Shown here in pieces: positions 1 through 7,810 of a DNA stretch of 27,611 nt. Source of the DNA: GH45 sp046704385 (GTDB lineage: Bacteria > Bacteroidota > Bacteroidia > Bacteroidales > SZUA-534). Positions within the stretch are counted from its first letter, which is position 1, and every line of letters begins with the position of its first letter. Where the stretch lies: positions 1 through 27,611 of the forward strand of contig JBJKSB010000017.1 of the NCBI GenBank assembly GCA_046704385.1. Direction: 5' to 3'. The translations under genes were made by a program, and so were the position numbers. The notes beneath the pieces are model-generated. The model was not told where the DNA came from and made no database searches. It was given only the letters and a program-made list of their open reading frames with translations.

Positions 1-60
1 AATAATGGTCAGCCTTTTAAAATGACCGGTAATGTTTTACTTATTGTAAAAGATAATTAG
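1..60 (+). CDS. C-terminal tail of a probable type IX secretion sorting-domain protein (partial)
   Basis: The first 60 bases form one open frame of 19 codons ending in TAG; the rest of the gene lies upstream of the window. The last residues read K-M-T-G-N-V-L-L-I-V-K-D-N. A short beta strand of the form G-N-V-x-L-I-x at the extreme C-terminus resembles the end of the gliding-motility/type B sorting domain of type IX secretion substrates. The next gene, one base later, encodes a PorP/SprF-like protein, and such pairs (large sorting-domain protein plus PorP/SprF) are common in Bacteroidota. The reading frame is certain only as an open frame; the family assignment is an inference from a very short tail and from context. 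Confidence 0.45.
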   Translation, partial: NNGQPFKMTGNVLLIVKDN

Positions 61-61
61 A

Positions 62-1048
62 ATGAAAAGATGTTTTAGCATAGTACTGATTCTGATTTCG
101 TTTTACGGAGTTAAAGGTCAGGATGCACATTTTTCACAATTTTATGCGAACCCGATATATATGGCCCCATCATTTGCAGGGAGTTCGGGTGAACCCCGAT
201 TTGTACTCAATTTCAGGGACCAGTGGCCTAAAGTACCGGGAAATTTTATTACCTACTCATTCTCGGGCGATTACTATTTTCCAAAATTAAGATCCGGGGT
301 AGCCTTATACTTTAATTCCGATAATGCCGGGCAGGGAAAACTGGTAACCAATAATATCGGATTTTCATATTCGTATAAAGTAAAAATTAACAGAGATTTT
401 ATTTTTCAACCTGGCCTGTCAGCTTATTATCACAGCAGGTATATCGATTATTCAATCCTAAATTTTGCCGATGAATTTTTTGGGAGCCAGTTTGTAGGCT
501 CAACTTCCGAAATCCTTCCCGAATATAAAATTCAACATGCCGATTTTGCCGTTTCAGTCTTGGGTTATCTCGAAAATTACTGGTTTGGGGCCAATGTCGA
601 CCATTTAATGACCATATCGCCCGTACTGCGCAGCGATTTCAGATATTCCGATATGCGGGTTGATGTATTTGGGGGAGCCAAATTCAAAATAAGAACGCGT
701 ACACGAAGTAAAAAAGATGAATATTTCCAAACGGCCTTTAACTACTGGTATCAGAACAAAATTCACCAAATCGACCTGGGGGCCTATTACAACCGTAAAC
801 CAATGATGATCGGATTATGGTACCGGGGTATTCCATTGTTAAATGAATATTCCACTCCTGATGCTTTAATTTATCTTTTTGGGCTAAAGTATAAAAAGTA
901 TATTTTCAGCTACAGCTATGATATGACCCTGGGTAAAATGATCTCGCGCAGTGGCGGTAGTCATGAAATTAGCATAATATACAGTCTGGGGGGAACCGAC
1001 GGTGTAAGACCCAAAAAATTTAAAGCAATTCCATGTCCTGAATTTTAG
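62..1048 (+). CDS. PorP/SprF family type IX secretion system outer-membrane protein
   Basis: A 328-residue protein with a Sec signal peptide (MKRCFSIVLILISFYGVKGQ, residues 1-20) followed by the family's characteristic start of the mature protein, Q-D-A-H-F-S-Q-F-Y-A-N-P-I-Y at residues 20-33, then P-S-F-A-G. The rest alternates short hydrophobic and aromatic strands, as expected of an outer-membrane beta barrel. PorP/SprF proteins are associated with the type IX secretion system and with attaching or exporting large sorting-domain proteins. Bacteroidota usually carry many paralogues, so this one need not be the core PorP or SprF. It starts one base after the stop of the upstream partial gene, implying co-transcription. 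The length is normal for the family and no defect is visible. Confidence 0.9.
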   Translation: MKRCFSIVLILISFYGVKGQDAHFSQFYANPIYMAPSFAGSSGEPRFVLNFRDQWPKVPGNFITYSFSGDYYFPKLRSGVALYFNSDNAGQGKLVTNNIGFSYSYKVKINRDFIFQPGLSAYYHSRYIDYSILNFADEFFGSQFVGSTSEILPEYKIQHADFAVSVLGYLENYWFGANVDHLMTISPVLRSDFRYSDMRVDVFGGAKFKIRTRTRSKKDEYFQTAFNYWYQNKIHQIDLGAYYNRKPMMIGLWYRGIPLLNEYSTPDALIYLFGLKYKKYIFSYSYDMTLGKMISRSGGSHEISIIYSLGGTDGVRPKKFKAIPCPEF

Positions 1049-1054
1049 TTGGGC

Positions 1055-1104
1055 TCATTTCGACTTCATTTCGACTTCGCTCAATGAACTGCTCAATGAA
1101 CTGC
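1055..1104 (+). repeat. Two adjacent short tandem duplications (11 bp x2 and 12 bp x2)
   Basis: Just downstream of the PorP/SprF stop, TCATTTCGACT occurs twice back to back (1055-1065, 1066-1076), followed by TCGC and then TCAATGAACTGC twice (1081-1092, 1093-1104). The motif resembles short dispersed intergenic repeats seen in many Bacteroidota genomes (inference from general familiarity; only this copy is visible here). No coding role is apparent. Confidence 0.75.
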
Positions 1105-1176
1105 TAAATTGGCAACTCGACAACTACTTCGGCACCGCTAAATAACGCTTATCGTGTAAACTGCCTCAAAAAAATA

Positions 1177-1248
1177 AGCACATAACCTAATGAGCACATC
1201 GACACATCGGCACATTAGCACATTAGCACATTAGCACATTAGCACATC
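1177..1248 (+). repeat. 8-bp tandem repeat array, consensus AGCACATT, nine units
   Basis: Nine consecutive 8-base units keep perfect register: AGCACATA, ACCTAATG (degenerate), AGCACATC, GACACATC, GGCACATT, then AGCACATT three times and AGCACATC. The array ends 83 bases before the exbB start. The 1049-1331 spacer contains no credible gene; besides this array it holds the 1055-1104 duplications and AT-rich sequence next to exbB. A period of 8 is not a multiple of 3 and there are no unique spacers, so it is neither coding repeat nor CRISPR. Copy-number change by slippage would alter the exbB upstream region. Confidence 0.85.
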
Positions 1249-1331
1249 AAAATAATAAACCCCATATAATACTCACCGCTATATCCCGTTTATTTTATAT
1301 CTTAACGGCAAATTTTAAAACCATAATAAAT

Positions 1332-2033
1332 ATGTTTTTATCAACTTTTCTTCAAATTACCATGAGCCAACCACAGGCTGGTGATGAAGCTGCAACCCAA
1401 GCAGGAAAAATTACCCTTTCAGCATTAGATTTAGCAGTAAAAGGCGGATGGATAATGATAGTACTTGCACTACTTTTTATTATTGCTATTTATATCTTTT
1501 TTGAACGCTACAGGACTCTTAGTATAGCATCAAAAGAAGATATAAACTTTATGAACCGCATAAAAGATTATATACATGATGGAAAAGTTGAATCGGCTAC
1601 AGCACTTTGCCAGTCAGCCAATAACCCGGTTTCACGTATGATTGAAAAAGGCATTAGCCGTTTAGGCCGGCCTTTAAACGATATTAATACCACTATTGAG
1701 AATGTGGGTAACCTTGAAATCGCAAAAATGGAAAGTGGATTACCCACCCTGGCTACAATTTCAGGGGGTGCCCCGATGATCGGTTTCCTGGGAACGGTAA
1801 TTGGTATGATTCGTGCGTTCTACGATATGGCAAATGCTGGGAATAATATCGATGTGCAATTACTTGCTAATGGTATTTATACAGCCATGGTAACAACAGT
1901 AGGTGGATTAATTGTTGGGATTTTAGCCTATTTTGCTTATAACTACCTGGTTGCCAAGGTTGAAAAAGTAGTACACAAAATGGAATCACGTACTACCGAA
2001 TTTATGGATTTATTAAATGAACCTGTGAATTAA
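1332..2033 (+). CDS. exbB: ExbB/TolQ/MotA-family proton channel protein
   Basis: A 233-residue inner-membrane protein with the MotA/TolQ/ExbB architecture: one membrane segment near the N-terminus (about 39-58), a cytoplasmic loop rich in charged residues, then two further membrane segments (about 138-163 and 183-206). The signature G-A-P-M-I-G-F-L-G-T-V-I-G-M at residues 146-159 is typical of ExbB. With ExbD it forms the channel that converts proton motive force into movement of a TonB/TolA-type partner for outer-membrane transport. It is followed by exbD and a tonB-like gene on the same strand. No Shine-Dalgarno is visible, as is usual in this phylum; an alternative start is the ATG at 1362 (Met11), so the N-terminus is uncertain. 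A Tol-type role cannot be excluded. Confidence 0.92.
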   Translation: MFLSTFLQITMSQPQAGDEAATQAGKITLSALDLAVKGGWIMIVLALLFIIAIYIFFERYRTLSIASKEDINFMNRIKDYIHDGKVESATALCQSANNPVSRMIEKGISRLGRPLNDINTTIENVGNLEIAKMESGLPTLATISGGAPMIGFLGTVIGMIRAFYDMANAGNNIDVQLLANGIYTAMVTTVGGLIVGILAYFAYNYLVAKVEKVVHKMESRTTEFMDLLNEPVN

Positions 2034-2108
2034 GCTCTTAGGTAAGAGGTCTTAGCTTATAGGCGTTTTAAGATTACTATGAACTAAAATTTAAAAGCTA
2101 CGACCTGA

Positions 2109-2143
2109 CAGCTAATAACTAACGACTAACAACTAACAGCTAA
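2109..2143 (+). repeat. 7-bp tandem repeat array (NNNCTAA), five units
   Basis: The exbB-exbD spacer contains five heptamers in register: CAGCTAA, TAACTAA, CGACTAA, CAACTAA, CAGCTAA. The fixed part is CTAA with purine-rich variation before it. The array ends 12 bases before the exbD start codon, so it lies in the translation-initiation region of the exbD message. The sequence just upstream (2034-2108) also looks degenerate and repetitive (for example CTCTTAGGTAAGAGG), but no gene is seen there. Confidence 0.8.
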
Positions 2144-2155
2144 TAATTATCTTTT

Positions 2156-2566
2156 ATGGCTTTAAGAAGAACATCAAAAGTAAATGCCAGTTTCTCGATG
2201 TCGAGTATGACCGACATTGTATTTTTATTACTGATATTTTTTATGGTAACATCTACTTTAATTGCTCCTAATGCGTTAAAACTTCTGTTGCCACAAAGCA
2301 ATAATCAAACAATGGCCACCAAACCCATAACTACCGTTTCAATTACCAAAGATTTACAATATGCAGTTGAAGGCCGCTTTATCCGGTTTAACGATCTTGA
2401 GCGTACCATTGTACGAAAAGTTGGTCCGGCAAGCTCTTATCCTGAGCCTCCTACAATTGCACTCCATGTGGATCAATCAGTGGCCATGGAACATGTGGTA
2501 AAGGTCATGAATATTGCAAAAGATCATCAATACCGTTTAATTCTGGCTACACGCCCAATAAATTAA
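2156..2566 (+). CDS. exbD: ExbD/TolR-family biopolymer transport protein
   Basis: A 136-residue protein with the standard ExbD/TolR plan: a short basic cytoplasmic N-terminus (M-A-L-R-R-T-S-K), one membrane segment at about 20-37 preceded by S-S-M-T-D-I-V-F, and a periplasmic domain of about 95 residues. The aspartate at position 20 corresponds to the conserved membrane Asp that is essential for proton flow in ExbD/TolR. It pairs with the ExbB protein encoded upstream and energises the TonB-like protein encoded six bases downstream. The length is typical for Bacteroidota ExbD. The spacing from exbB is unusually long for a subunit pair (122 bp) and is filled by repeats. Confidence 0.92.
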   Translation: MALRRTSKVNASFSMSSMTDIVFLLLIFFMVTSTLIAPNALKLLLPQSNNQTMATKPITTVSITKDLQYAVEGRFIRFNDLERTIVRKVGPASSYPEPPTIALHVDQSVAMEHVVKVMNIAKDHQYRLILATRPIN

Positions 2567-2572
2567 AGTATA

Positions 2573-3445
2573 ATGCAATTCACCAAAGAACAACGGTTCG
2601 GATTAATTAGTACAATTATTTTCCTGGTATTCTTTACCGGACTGATGTTGCTTTTTGGTTTTTCTGCACCATTTCCACCTCCTGAAGAAGAAGGTATTTT
2701 AATCAATTTCGGTACAAACGAAACGGGTTCAGGGCAAGTTGAACCGAAACCTTCCGAACAGCCAAAGGAACAGGAATCAGTTACACAACCTGTTAGTACT
2801 CCTGAACCTGTTAAAACGGATAACAATAAAGAGGAAGTTGTAACGCAGGATTTTGATAAGACTGCTGCTATTGAAGCCCAAAAGAAAAAAGAGAAAGAAG
2901 TTCAGGAAGAGTTGAAGCGGAAAAAAGAACAGGAAGAAATTGAACGGAAAAAACAGGAAGAGATAGACCGGCAGGAAAAAGCCGAAGAAGAACGGATTCG
3001 ACAGGAAGAAGCTCAAAAAGCTATCAACGACAGGGCTAAAAATGCTTTTGGCGGTAAAAATCCAGCCGGAGATAATACGGGTGAAGGTGAAACCGGTGGA
3101 TCCGGCAACCAGGGAAAACCTGATGGTGATATAAATTCAAGTAACCGGACAGGTGGCCCGGGCGGTGGTGATGGCGTGTCATTCAGCCTGACCGGACGAA
3201 GCCACAGATCGTTACCAGCGCCTCCCAAAATCCACAAAAGTGAAGGAAAAGTAGTTGTTGAAGTTACGGTAGATCAGGATGGAAACGTGGTTAGTGCGCG
3301 ACCCGGAGTAAAGGGTACAACACTCTCAGATGAATCCTTATGGAAAGTGGCCAAAGAAGCTGCGCTAAAAGCTACCTTTGATGTCAATAAGAATGCACCT
3401 GCACTGCAGCAAGGTACTATTACGTATTATTTTGGGTTTGAGTAA
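2573..3445 (+). CDS. tonB: TonB/TolA-like energy transducer
   Basis: A 290-residue protein with an inner-membrane anchor at about 10-29, an acidic/proline stretch (P-F-P-P-P-E-E-E, 33-40), a Lys/Glu-rich probable coiled coil at about 100-155 (K-R-K-K-E-Q-E-E), a Gly/Asn-rich flexible stretch at 158-201, and a C-terminal TonB-fold domain from about 205 to the end, including V-E-V-T-V-D-Q-D-G-N-V at 229-239 and a final Y-Y-F-G-F-E. TonB-type proteins span the periplasm and pass ExbB/ExbD energy to outer-membrane transporters. The long charged helix makes it TolA-like in layout, but the C-terminal motif V-D-x-D-G-N-V is that of TonB domains. It starts six bases after exbD, so the genes are almost certainly co-transcribed. 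It converges with the GT gene, whose stop is 13 bases away. Confidence 0.88.
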   Translation: MQFTKEQRFGLISTIIFLVFFTGLMLLFGFSAPFPPPEEEGILINFGTNETGSGQVEPKPSEQPKEQESVTQPVSTPEPVKTDNNKEEVVTQDFDKTAAIEAQKKKEKEVQEELKRKKEQEEIERKKQEEIDRQEKAEEERIRQEEAQKAINDRAKNAFGGKNPAGDNTGEGETGGSGNQGKPDGDINSSNRTGGPGGGDGVSFSLTGRSHRSLPAPPKIHKSEGKVVVEVTVDQDGNVVSARPGVKGTTLSDESLWKVAKEAALKATFDVNKNAPALQQGTITYYFGFE

Positions 3446-3458
3446 AATGATTCGATTT

Positions 3459-4583
3459 TTATCCCATTACCTTCTCAACAATAGCCCAAAGTTTTTCCGC
3501 TGTTTTATCCCAGGAATATTTTTGTTTTCGGATGTCGCCAGCTTCAATTAATTTATGACGCAATTCCTCATCAGTAGCTAATTGGCTAAGCCCACCGGCA
3601 ATATTGGAAATTGAATGCGGATCAACAATCAAAGCAGCATCACCAGCAATTTCGGGCATTGAGGTAGTATTTGATGTAATAACCGGAACCCCGCAATTCA
3701 TAGCCTCAACTATCGGAATTCCAAATCCTTCAAAGAGAGAGACATAGGTCAGGGCCAATGCTGAACCCATCACATCGCGTAATTCAGCCTGCGACAAGCG
3801 ACCCGTAAAAACAATATCGTTCTTGTATTTTAATTCATGATAAACTTCATTGGTATGCCGATCCCAGTAAAACCTTTCGCCAACAATTACCAGCTTAATT
3901 CCCTGATTATCGGTTTCCTTAAATAAATCGAATGCTTTAAATAAATTCACCACATTTTTACGGGGATGCAAAGCCCCCACAAAAACAAAATAAGGCTTTC
4001 CATGGGTATAATTGTCACGTATTTCAACCTGGTTAGCTTCCTTAACAGGACGATATACCGGACTGGCACCATTGTACAATACGTCAATTTTGTCGTCGGG
4101 TACCTGATATGTTGTTACTATATCGTATTTTGAGAAATTTGATACGGTTCCCAACCGGGTAGCCTGATGTACCCACTTTCTGAAATATTTTTTATAAAAA
4201 CGACAAAACGATTTAGGCAAGAACTCCGGAAAATGCTCAAAATTTATATCGTGAATTACGGCAACCGATTTAATCCTTATTTTGGTCGAATTCCACCCAT
4301 CGGTCGATAAAAAGAGATCGAAATGGTTATTATTTATATAACGGGGCAACAAAAATTCAAATTTTAAAATCCATGCCAATGGCCTGAAAAAAGGTGGCCC
4401 AATATTTACAGGTTTAACGTTTCTTGAAAAAACATAATCGCTTTCGATGCCTTTTCCAAAAATAAATACAAATTCATGCTCGGGATGGCTTAAAACAATG
4501 CGTTTAAGCGTTTCGTAGGTAAACCATCCTAATCCCTCCATTTTGTCACGTACAAGGGTTTGAGCATTAACTGCAATCCGCAT
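3459..4583 (-). CDS. Glycosyltransferase family 4 (GT-B fold)
   Basis: A 374-residue cytoplasmic or membrane-associated GT4 enzyme that would move a sugar from a nucleotide-sugar donor to a growing glycan. The N-terminal half (about 1-190) is the acceptor domain with the S-V-A-V-I-H-D segment at 106-112 and the T-V-S-N-F-S-K-Y-D motif at 146-154. The C-terminal half is the donor domain: F-V-G-A-L-H-P-R-K-N at 201-210 and the EX7E motif Glu285/Glu293 in F-E-G-F-G-I-P-I-V-E-A-M, followed by G-V-P-V-I-T-S. The sequence is complete and of normal length. It lies 11 bases downstream of an FkbM methyltransferase on the same strand, suggesting a pair acting on one surface glycan. The specific sugar cannot be inferred. 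Confidence 0.9.
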   Translation of the reverse strand: MRIAVNAQTLVRDKMEGLGWFTYETLKRIVLSHPEHEFVFIFGKGIESDYVFSRNVKPVNIGPPFFRPLAWILKFEFLLPRYINNNHFDLFLSTDGWNSTKIRIKSVAVIHDINFEHFPEFLPKSFCRFYKKYFRKWVHQATRLGTVSNFSKYDIVTTYQVPDDKIDVLYNGASPVYRPVKEANQVEIRDNYTHGKPYFVFVGALHPRKNVVNLFKAFDLFKETDNQGIKLVIVGERFYWDRHTNEVYHELKYKNDIVFTGRLSQAELRDVMGSALALTYVSLFEGFGIPIVEAMNCGVPVITSNTTSMPEIAGDAALIVDPHSISNIAGGLSQLATDEELRHKLIEAGDIRKQKYSWDKTAEKLWAIVEKVMG

Positions 4584-4594
4584 AGTGGTAAAAT

Positions 4595-5326
4595 TTAAGG
4601 TACAAAAATGAAATTTTGCTTCTGTTGCCCGGTAAAGTTAACCAGCTTTTTATTTTCAACAATATTAATTTTATAACCCAGCCCCTTCAATAAATTGAAT
4701 GTATTATTCCGGTTTTCGCCCTCCCATAGTTCCGCATAAATAACCGGTTTATCACGTTCAATCAACTTTTCTCCTCCTTTCAATACAAAATACTCAAAAT
4801 TTTCGACATCAATTTTAATGGCCTTAATTGCCGATTTATGACTTCGATCTATATCAAAGATATCAAGTTTTTTGATTGGAACCTTAAATCGGTTCCCTTC
4901 ATTGTAATCTTTTATGGTGTTATGCACCACATGACTCAATCCGTGAAATTTTACTGAATTTATAACGGGCATAACCATCTCAATTTCACCTTCCTCCTGC
5001 CCCAGCGCAAATTTTTCAATTGATATATTTGTCAAATTGTATCTTTTAATAACCCTTTCCATATTATTATAGTTATTGGCAATGGGTTCGAATGAATAGA
5101 TATGTGAATGTGGCTTATTTTTAGAAAGGTAATAACTCATTACTCCAATATTGGCACCAATATCAAGTATTACACCATTGTCGGGAATCATCCTGAGAAA
5201 ATGCATGAAATCTTTCTCATTTCTATCCCAGGGAAGTTTTTTTATAATGAAAAGTGAAAAAATATAAAGGTAATTTTCAAAGCCAAATAATTTCTGAAGT
5301 ACAAGCTTTATAAAATTTTTAATCAT
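4595..5326 (-). CDS. FkbM family methyltransferase
   Basis: A 243-residue SAM-dependent methyltransferase of the FkbM type. Visible motifs are the glycine-rich SAM loop I-L-D-I-G-A-N-I-G (53-61), the acidic end of the next strand S-F-E-P (78-81), and K-I-D-V-E followed by E-Y-F-V-L-K-G-G later, all characteristic of FkbM. These enzymes O-methylate sugars or other small molecules and are frequent in polysaccharide gene clusters. The N-terminal 30 residues are hydrophobic and basic and may be a membrane-associating helix. The gene lies immediately upstream of the GT4 gene (11-base gap) in the same direction; joint modification of a surface glycan is inferred. Confidence 0.88.
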   Translation of the reverse strand: MIKNFIKLVLQKLFGFENYLYIFSLFIIKKLPWDRNEKDFMHFLRMIPDNGVILDIGANIGVMSYYLSKNKPHSHIYSFEPIANNYNNMERVIKRYNLTNISIEKFALGQEEGEIEMVMPVINSVKFHGLSHVVHNTIKDYNEGNRFKVPIKKLDIFDIDRSHKSAIKAIKIDVENFEYFVLKGGEKLIERDKPVIYAELWEGENRNNTFNLLKGLGYKINIVENKKLVNFTGQQKQNFIFVP

Positions 5327-5396
5327 TCTTATCCAAAATTAAAATAATGTTGGTAGCAAGCTGCAAAAATAAAATTAAAAATAACATGATACCGGT

Positions 5397-6182
5397 TTAA
5401 AATAGCAAACTCTTTACAAAATCGTAAATTCCCAAAAACTTAATGGCTGCTACAATCACAACTGCAATCAAAATAATCCGCACAAACTTTGGTCCCCAGC
5501 TAACAGCAACTTTGGTAGCAATAAACGAACCTGTCATACTACCTGCAGCCAGTAATATACCCACTAAAAAGTTAACCTGTCCGTTATAAATGAAAATACC
5601 CAGGGCAAAAGCCGTATATACCATAATTATAAACAGTTTAACAGCATTGGCTTTTATAAGGTCGAATCCGGCGGTTAACACCAGTCCGCTCAAAATAAAA
5701 ACCCCAACCCCAATCTGGATAAAACCACCATAAAGACCCACAAAAAACATTACCAGGTATTGCCAAACATTAAACTTAGATTCGGAATGTTGCCCAACCT
5801 CTTTTAGCCATTTTTGCGGTTTATAAATAATGGTAAACAATAAAAACACCATAAGCCCGCCAATGATGCGGGTCATAACCACTTCATTAATATCCACCGC
5901 AATTCGCGCCCCGATAATGGCCCCGACAATGGCTGGTATAGTGAGCCAAATGTTATCGCGAAAATGAAAAACCTTTTGATGCCTGAAACTTGAAACCCCG
6001 ACTATATTTGCCAAAAATATCATAACACGATTGGTGGCATTAGCTACAGTTGCCGGCAAACCCAAAAACATAAGTAATGGCACTGTTATTAGCGAACCAC
6101 TACCTGCCAGTGTATTTATAAAACCAGCCAGCAATCCGGAAGCAACAATCAGCGTTATGGTAAACCAATTAAGTTCAATCAT
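5397..6182 (-). CDS. TSUP family (TauE/SafE) membrane permease
   Basis: A 261-residue polytopic membrane protein with about eight hydrophobic segments and the TSUP signature near the N-terminus: a glycine-rich A-G-F-I-N-T-L-A-G-S-G-S loop (19-30) and the following P-L-L-M-F-L-G-L-P-A-T-V-A-N-A-T-N stretch. A second pseudo-repeat begins at G-L-Y-G-G-F-I-Q-I-G-V-G-V in the second half. TSUP members are proposed exporters or importers of sulfite, sulfoacetate and other small organic anions; substrate cannot be predicted here. It stands alone between the FkbM gene and glyA, and the glyA terminator lies just upstream, so it probably has its own promoter. Confidence 0.9.
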   Translation of the reverse strand: MIELNWFTITLIVASGLLAGFINTLAGSGSLITVPLLMFLGLPATVANATNRVMIFLANIVGVSSFRHQKVFHFRDNIWLTIPAIVGAIIGARIAVDINEVVMTRIIGGLMVFLLFTIIYKPQKWLKEVGQHSESKFNVWQYLVMFFVGLYGGFIQIGVGVFILSGLVLTAGFDLIKANAVKLFIIMVYTAFALGIFIYNGQVNFLVGILLAAGSMTGSFIATKVAVSWGPKFVRIILIAVVIVAAIKFLGIYDFVKSLLF

Positions 6183-6192
6183 AGTCAGTTAA

Positions 6193-6224
6193 AAAGAAAG
6201 CCATCCGCCCTATGGCGGATAGCT
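6193..6224 (-). terminator. Probable Rho-independent terminator of glyA
   Basis: On the minus strand, downstream of the glyA stop, ATCCGCC - ATAG - GGCGGAT forms a 7-bp GC-rich stem (plus-strand arms 6203-6209 and 6214-6220) extended by a further AGC/GCT pairing past one mismatch, and is followed by TTTCTTTTT. It sits between glyA and the TSUP gene, separating their transcription. Confidence 0.7.
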
Positions 6225-6297
6225 TCAAAGATAGTATATTAAATAATTTCCCTAAAATTTAAAGTCTCTTTAAAAATCAGGTATACTATAATCAATT

Positions 6298-7578
6298 TTA
6301 CCAGGCAAACATAGGCCTATCCTGCATCATGTTATTTACCTCGGCACGAACTGTTGCAATTACTTTCTCATTTTCCACATCGGAAAGTACCCTGTCAATA
6401 AATTCAACAATAACCGGCATATCGGCTTCTTTTAAACCACGGGTAGTAATAGCTGGTGTTCCAACACGTAAACCAGAAGTTAAAAACGGCGAACGGCTAT
6501 CAAAAGGTACCATGTTTTTATTAATAGTAATATCAGCCTGTACCAATACATTTTCAGCAACTTTACCGGTTAAATCAGGAAATTTGGTTCTTAAATCAAT
6601 AAGCATAGAGTGGTTATCAGTACCTCCTGAAATTACCTTGTATCCTTTATCAATAAAAGCCTGGGCCATAACAGTCGCATTTTTCTTAACCTGTGTTTGA
6701 TATTCTTTATAGGATGGATCCAATGCTTCGCCAAAAGCTACAGCTTTAGCGGCAATAACATGCTCAAGCGGCCCGCCCTGGATACCAGGAAAAACAGCTG
6801 AATTCAGCATAGCCGACATTTTCTTGATTTCACCTTTTGGAGTTTTCTCTCCCCATGGATTATCAAAATCTTTACCTAAAAGAATAATACCACCACGCGG
6901 ACCGCGCAGGGTTTTATGCGTTGTTGAAGTGACAATATGAGCATATTTAACCGGATTTTCCAGTAAACCGGCTGCAATTAATCCGGCCGGATGCGCCATA
7001 TCAATCATCAATAATGCTCCCACTTTGTCGGCAATCTCACGCATACGCTTATAGTCCCATTCACGGGAATATGCAGAAGCTCCACCAACAATCAGTTTTG
7101 GTTTCTCAGCAAGAGCTACCTGTTCCATCATATCATAATCCACCATGCCGGTATCTTCCTTTACTTTATATGACACAGCGCGGTATAATATACCGGAGGT
7201 ATTTACTGGCGAACCATGCGACAAGTGACCACCATGTGACAGATCGAGTCCTAAAAAAGTATCGCCGGGTTTTAACACGGTCATAAAAACAGCCATGTTA
7301 GCCTGGGCACCGGAGTGAGGTTGCACATTTGCATATTCAGCCCCATAAATCTCACATATTCTTTCAATGGCCAACTGTTCTGTTTCATCAACATGCTGGC
7401 AACCTCCATAATAGCGTTTACCGGGATACCCTTCGGCATATTTGTTGGTCATGCATGAGCCCATAGCTTCCATTACCTGTTCGCTGACAAAATTTTCAGA
7501 GGCAATTAATTCAATACCATTTTTTTGACGTTGGTACTCTTTTTCAATAATATCGAATACCTTATTATCTCTTTTCAT
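6298..7578 (-). CDS. glyA: Serine hydroxymethyltransferase
   Basis: A 426-residue PLP enzyme that interconverts serine plus tetrahydrofolate with glycine plus methylene-tetrahydrofolate in the cytoplasm, the main source of one-carbon units. Clear signatures include I-E-L-I-A-S-E-N-F near the N-terminus (22-30), N-K-Y-A-E-G-Y-P-G-K-R-Y-Y-G-G (45-59), the His/Gly-rich H-G-G-H-L-S-H-G region (115-122), D-M-A-H-P-A-G-L (193-200) and the PLP-lysine motif V-T-S-T-T-H-K-T-L-R-G-P-R-G-G with Lys222. Length and motifs are complete. The gene has a long upstream region and its own terminator, so it is probably monocistronic. The nearest upstream gene encodes an Lrp/AsnC regulator; control of glyA by it is possible but unproven. 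Confidence 0.97.
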   Translation of the reverse strand: MKRDNKVFDIIEKEYQRQKNGIELIASENFVSEQVMEAMGSCMTNKYAEGYPGKRYYGGCQHVDETEQLAIERICEIYGAEYANVQPHSGAQANMAVFMTVLKPGDTFLGLDLSHGGHLSHGSPVNTSGILYRAVSYKVKEDTGMVDYDMMEQVALAEKPKLIVGGASAYSREWDYKRMREIADKVGALLMIDMAHPAGLIAAGLLENPVKYAHIVTSTTHKTLRGPRGGIILLGKDFDNPWGEKTPKGEIKKMSAMLNSAVFPGIQGGPLEHVIAAKAVAFGEALDPSYKEYQTQVKKNATVMAQAFIDKGYKVISGGTDNHSMLIDLRTKFPDLTGKVAENVLVQADITINKNMVPFDSRSPFLTSGLRVGTPAITTRGLKEADMPVIVEFIDRVLSDVENEKVIATVRAEVNNMMQDRPMFAW

Positions 7579-7777
7579 GTTATTTTAGTGTATTAGAATA
7601 ATTAATTTATCGTATTCTGATTACATATTTTACTTTGGTGAGAGTTGAGAATTAAAAGCAACTAACCTTAAAAGTGGACGAGTAAACTGATTTAATCTTT
7701 TGTTTCACACCATTTTTAGTTTGACAAAAATAAGTAATTCCATGCTAATAATTGTTTTTTGTTGACTTTTGGTTAAT

Positions 7778-7801
7778 AAAAAAACCGGCTGTTACACCGG
7801 T
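7778..7801 (-). terminator. Rho-independent terminator of the Lrp/AsnC gene
   Basis: Minus strand: ACCGG - TGTAACAG - CCGGT followed by a run of seven T (arms 7797-7801 and 7784-7788; T-run complementary to 7778-7784). It starts ten bases after the regulator's stop codon, the expected place for its intrinsic terminator. The stem is short (5 bp) but GC-rich. Confidence 0.75.
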
Positions 7802-7810
7802 CTTTTTTAT

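Noticed and set aside
1177..1248. Possible CRISPR array at the 8-bp repeats
   Set aside because: Units are 8 bases, directly contiguous, with no unique spacers and no cas genes.
2563..3237. Minus-strand open frames inside tonB
   Set aside because: They are antisense shadows of the Lys/Glu-rich and Gly-rich tonB coding sequence, giving Phe/Leu- and Pro-rich low-complexity translations.
7725..7732. TATTTTTG (minus strand) as the -7 box of a glyA promoter
   Set aside because: It fits TAnnTTTG exactly, but no TTTG lies 19-21 bases upstream and the implied leader would be about 147 bases; too weak to list as a feature.
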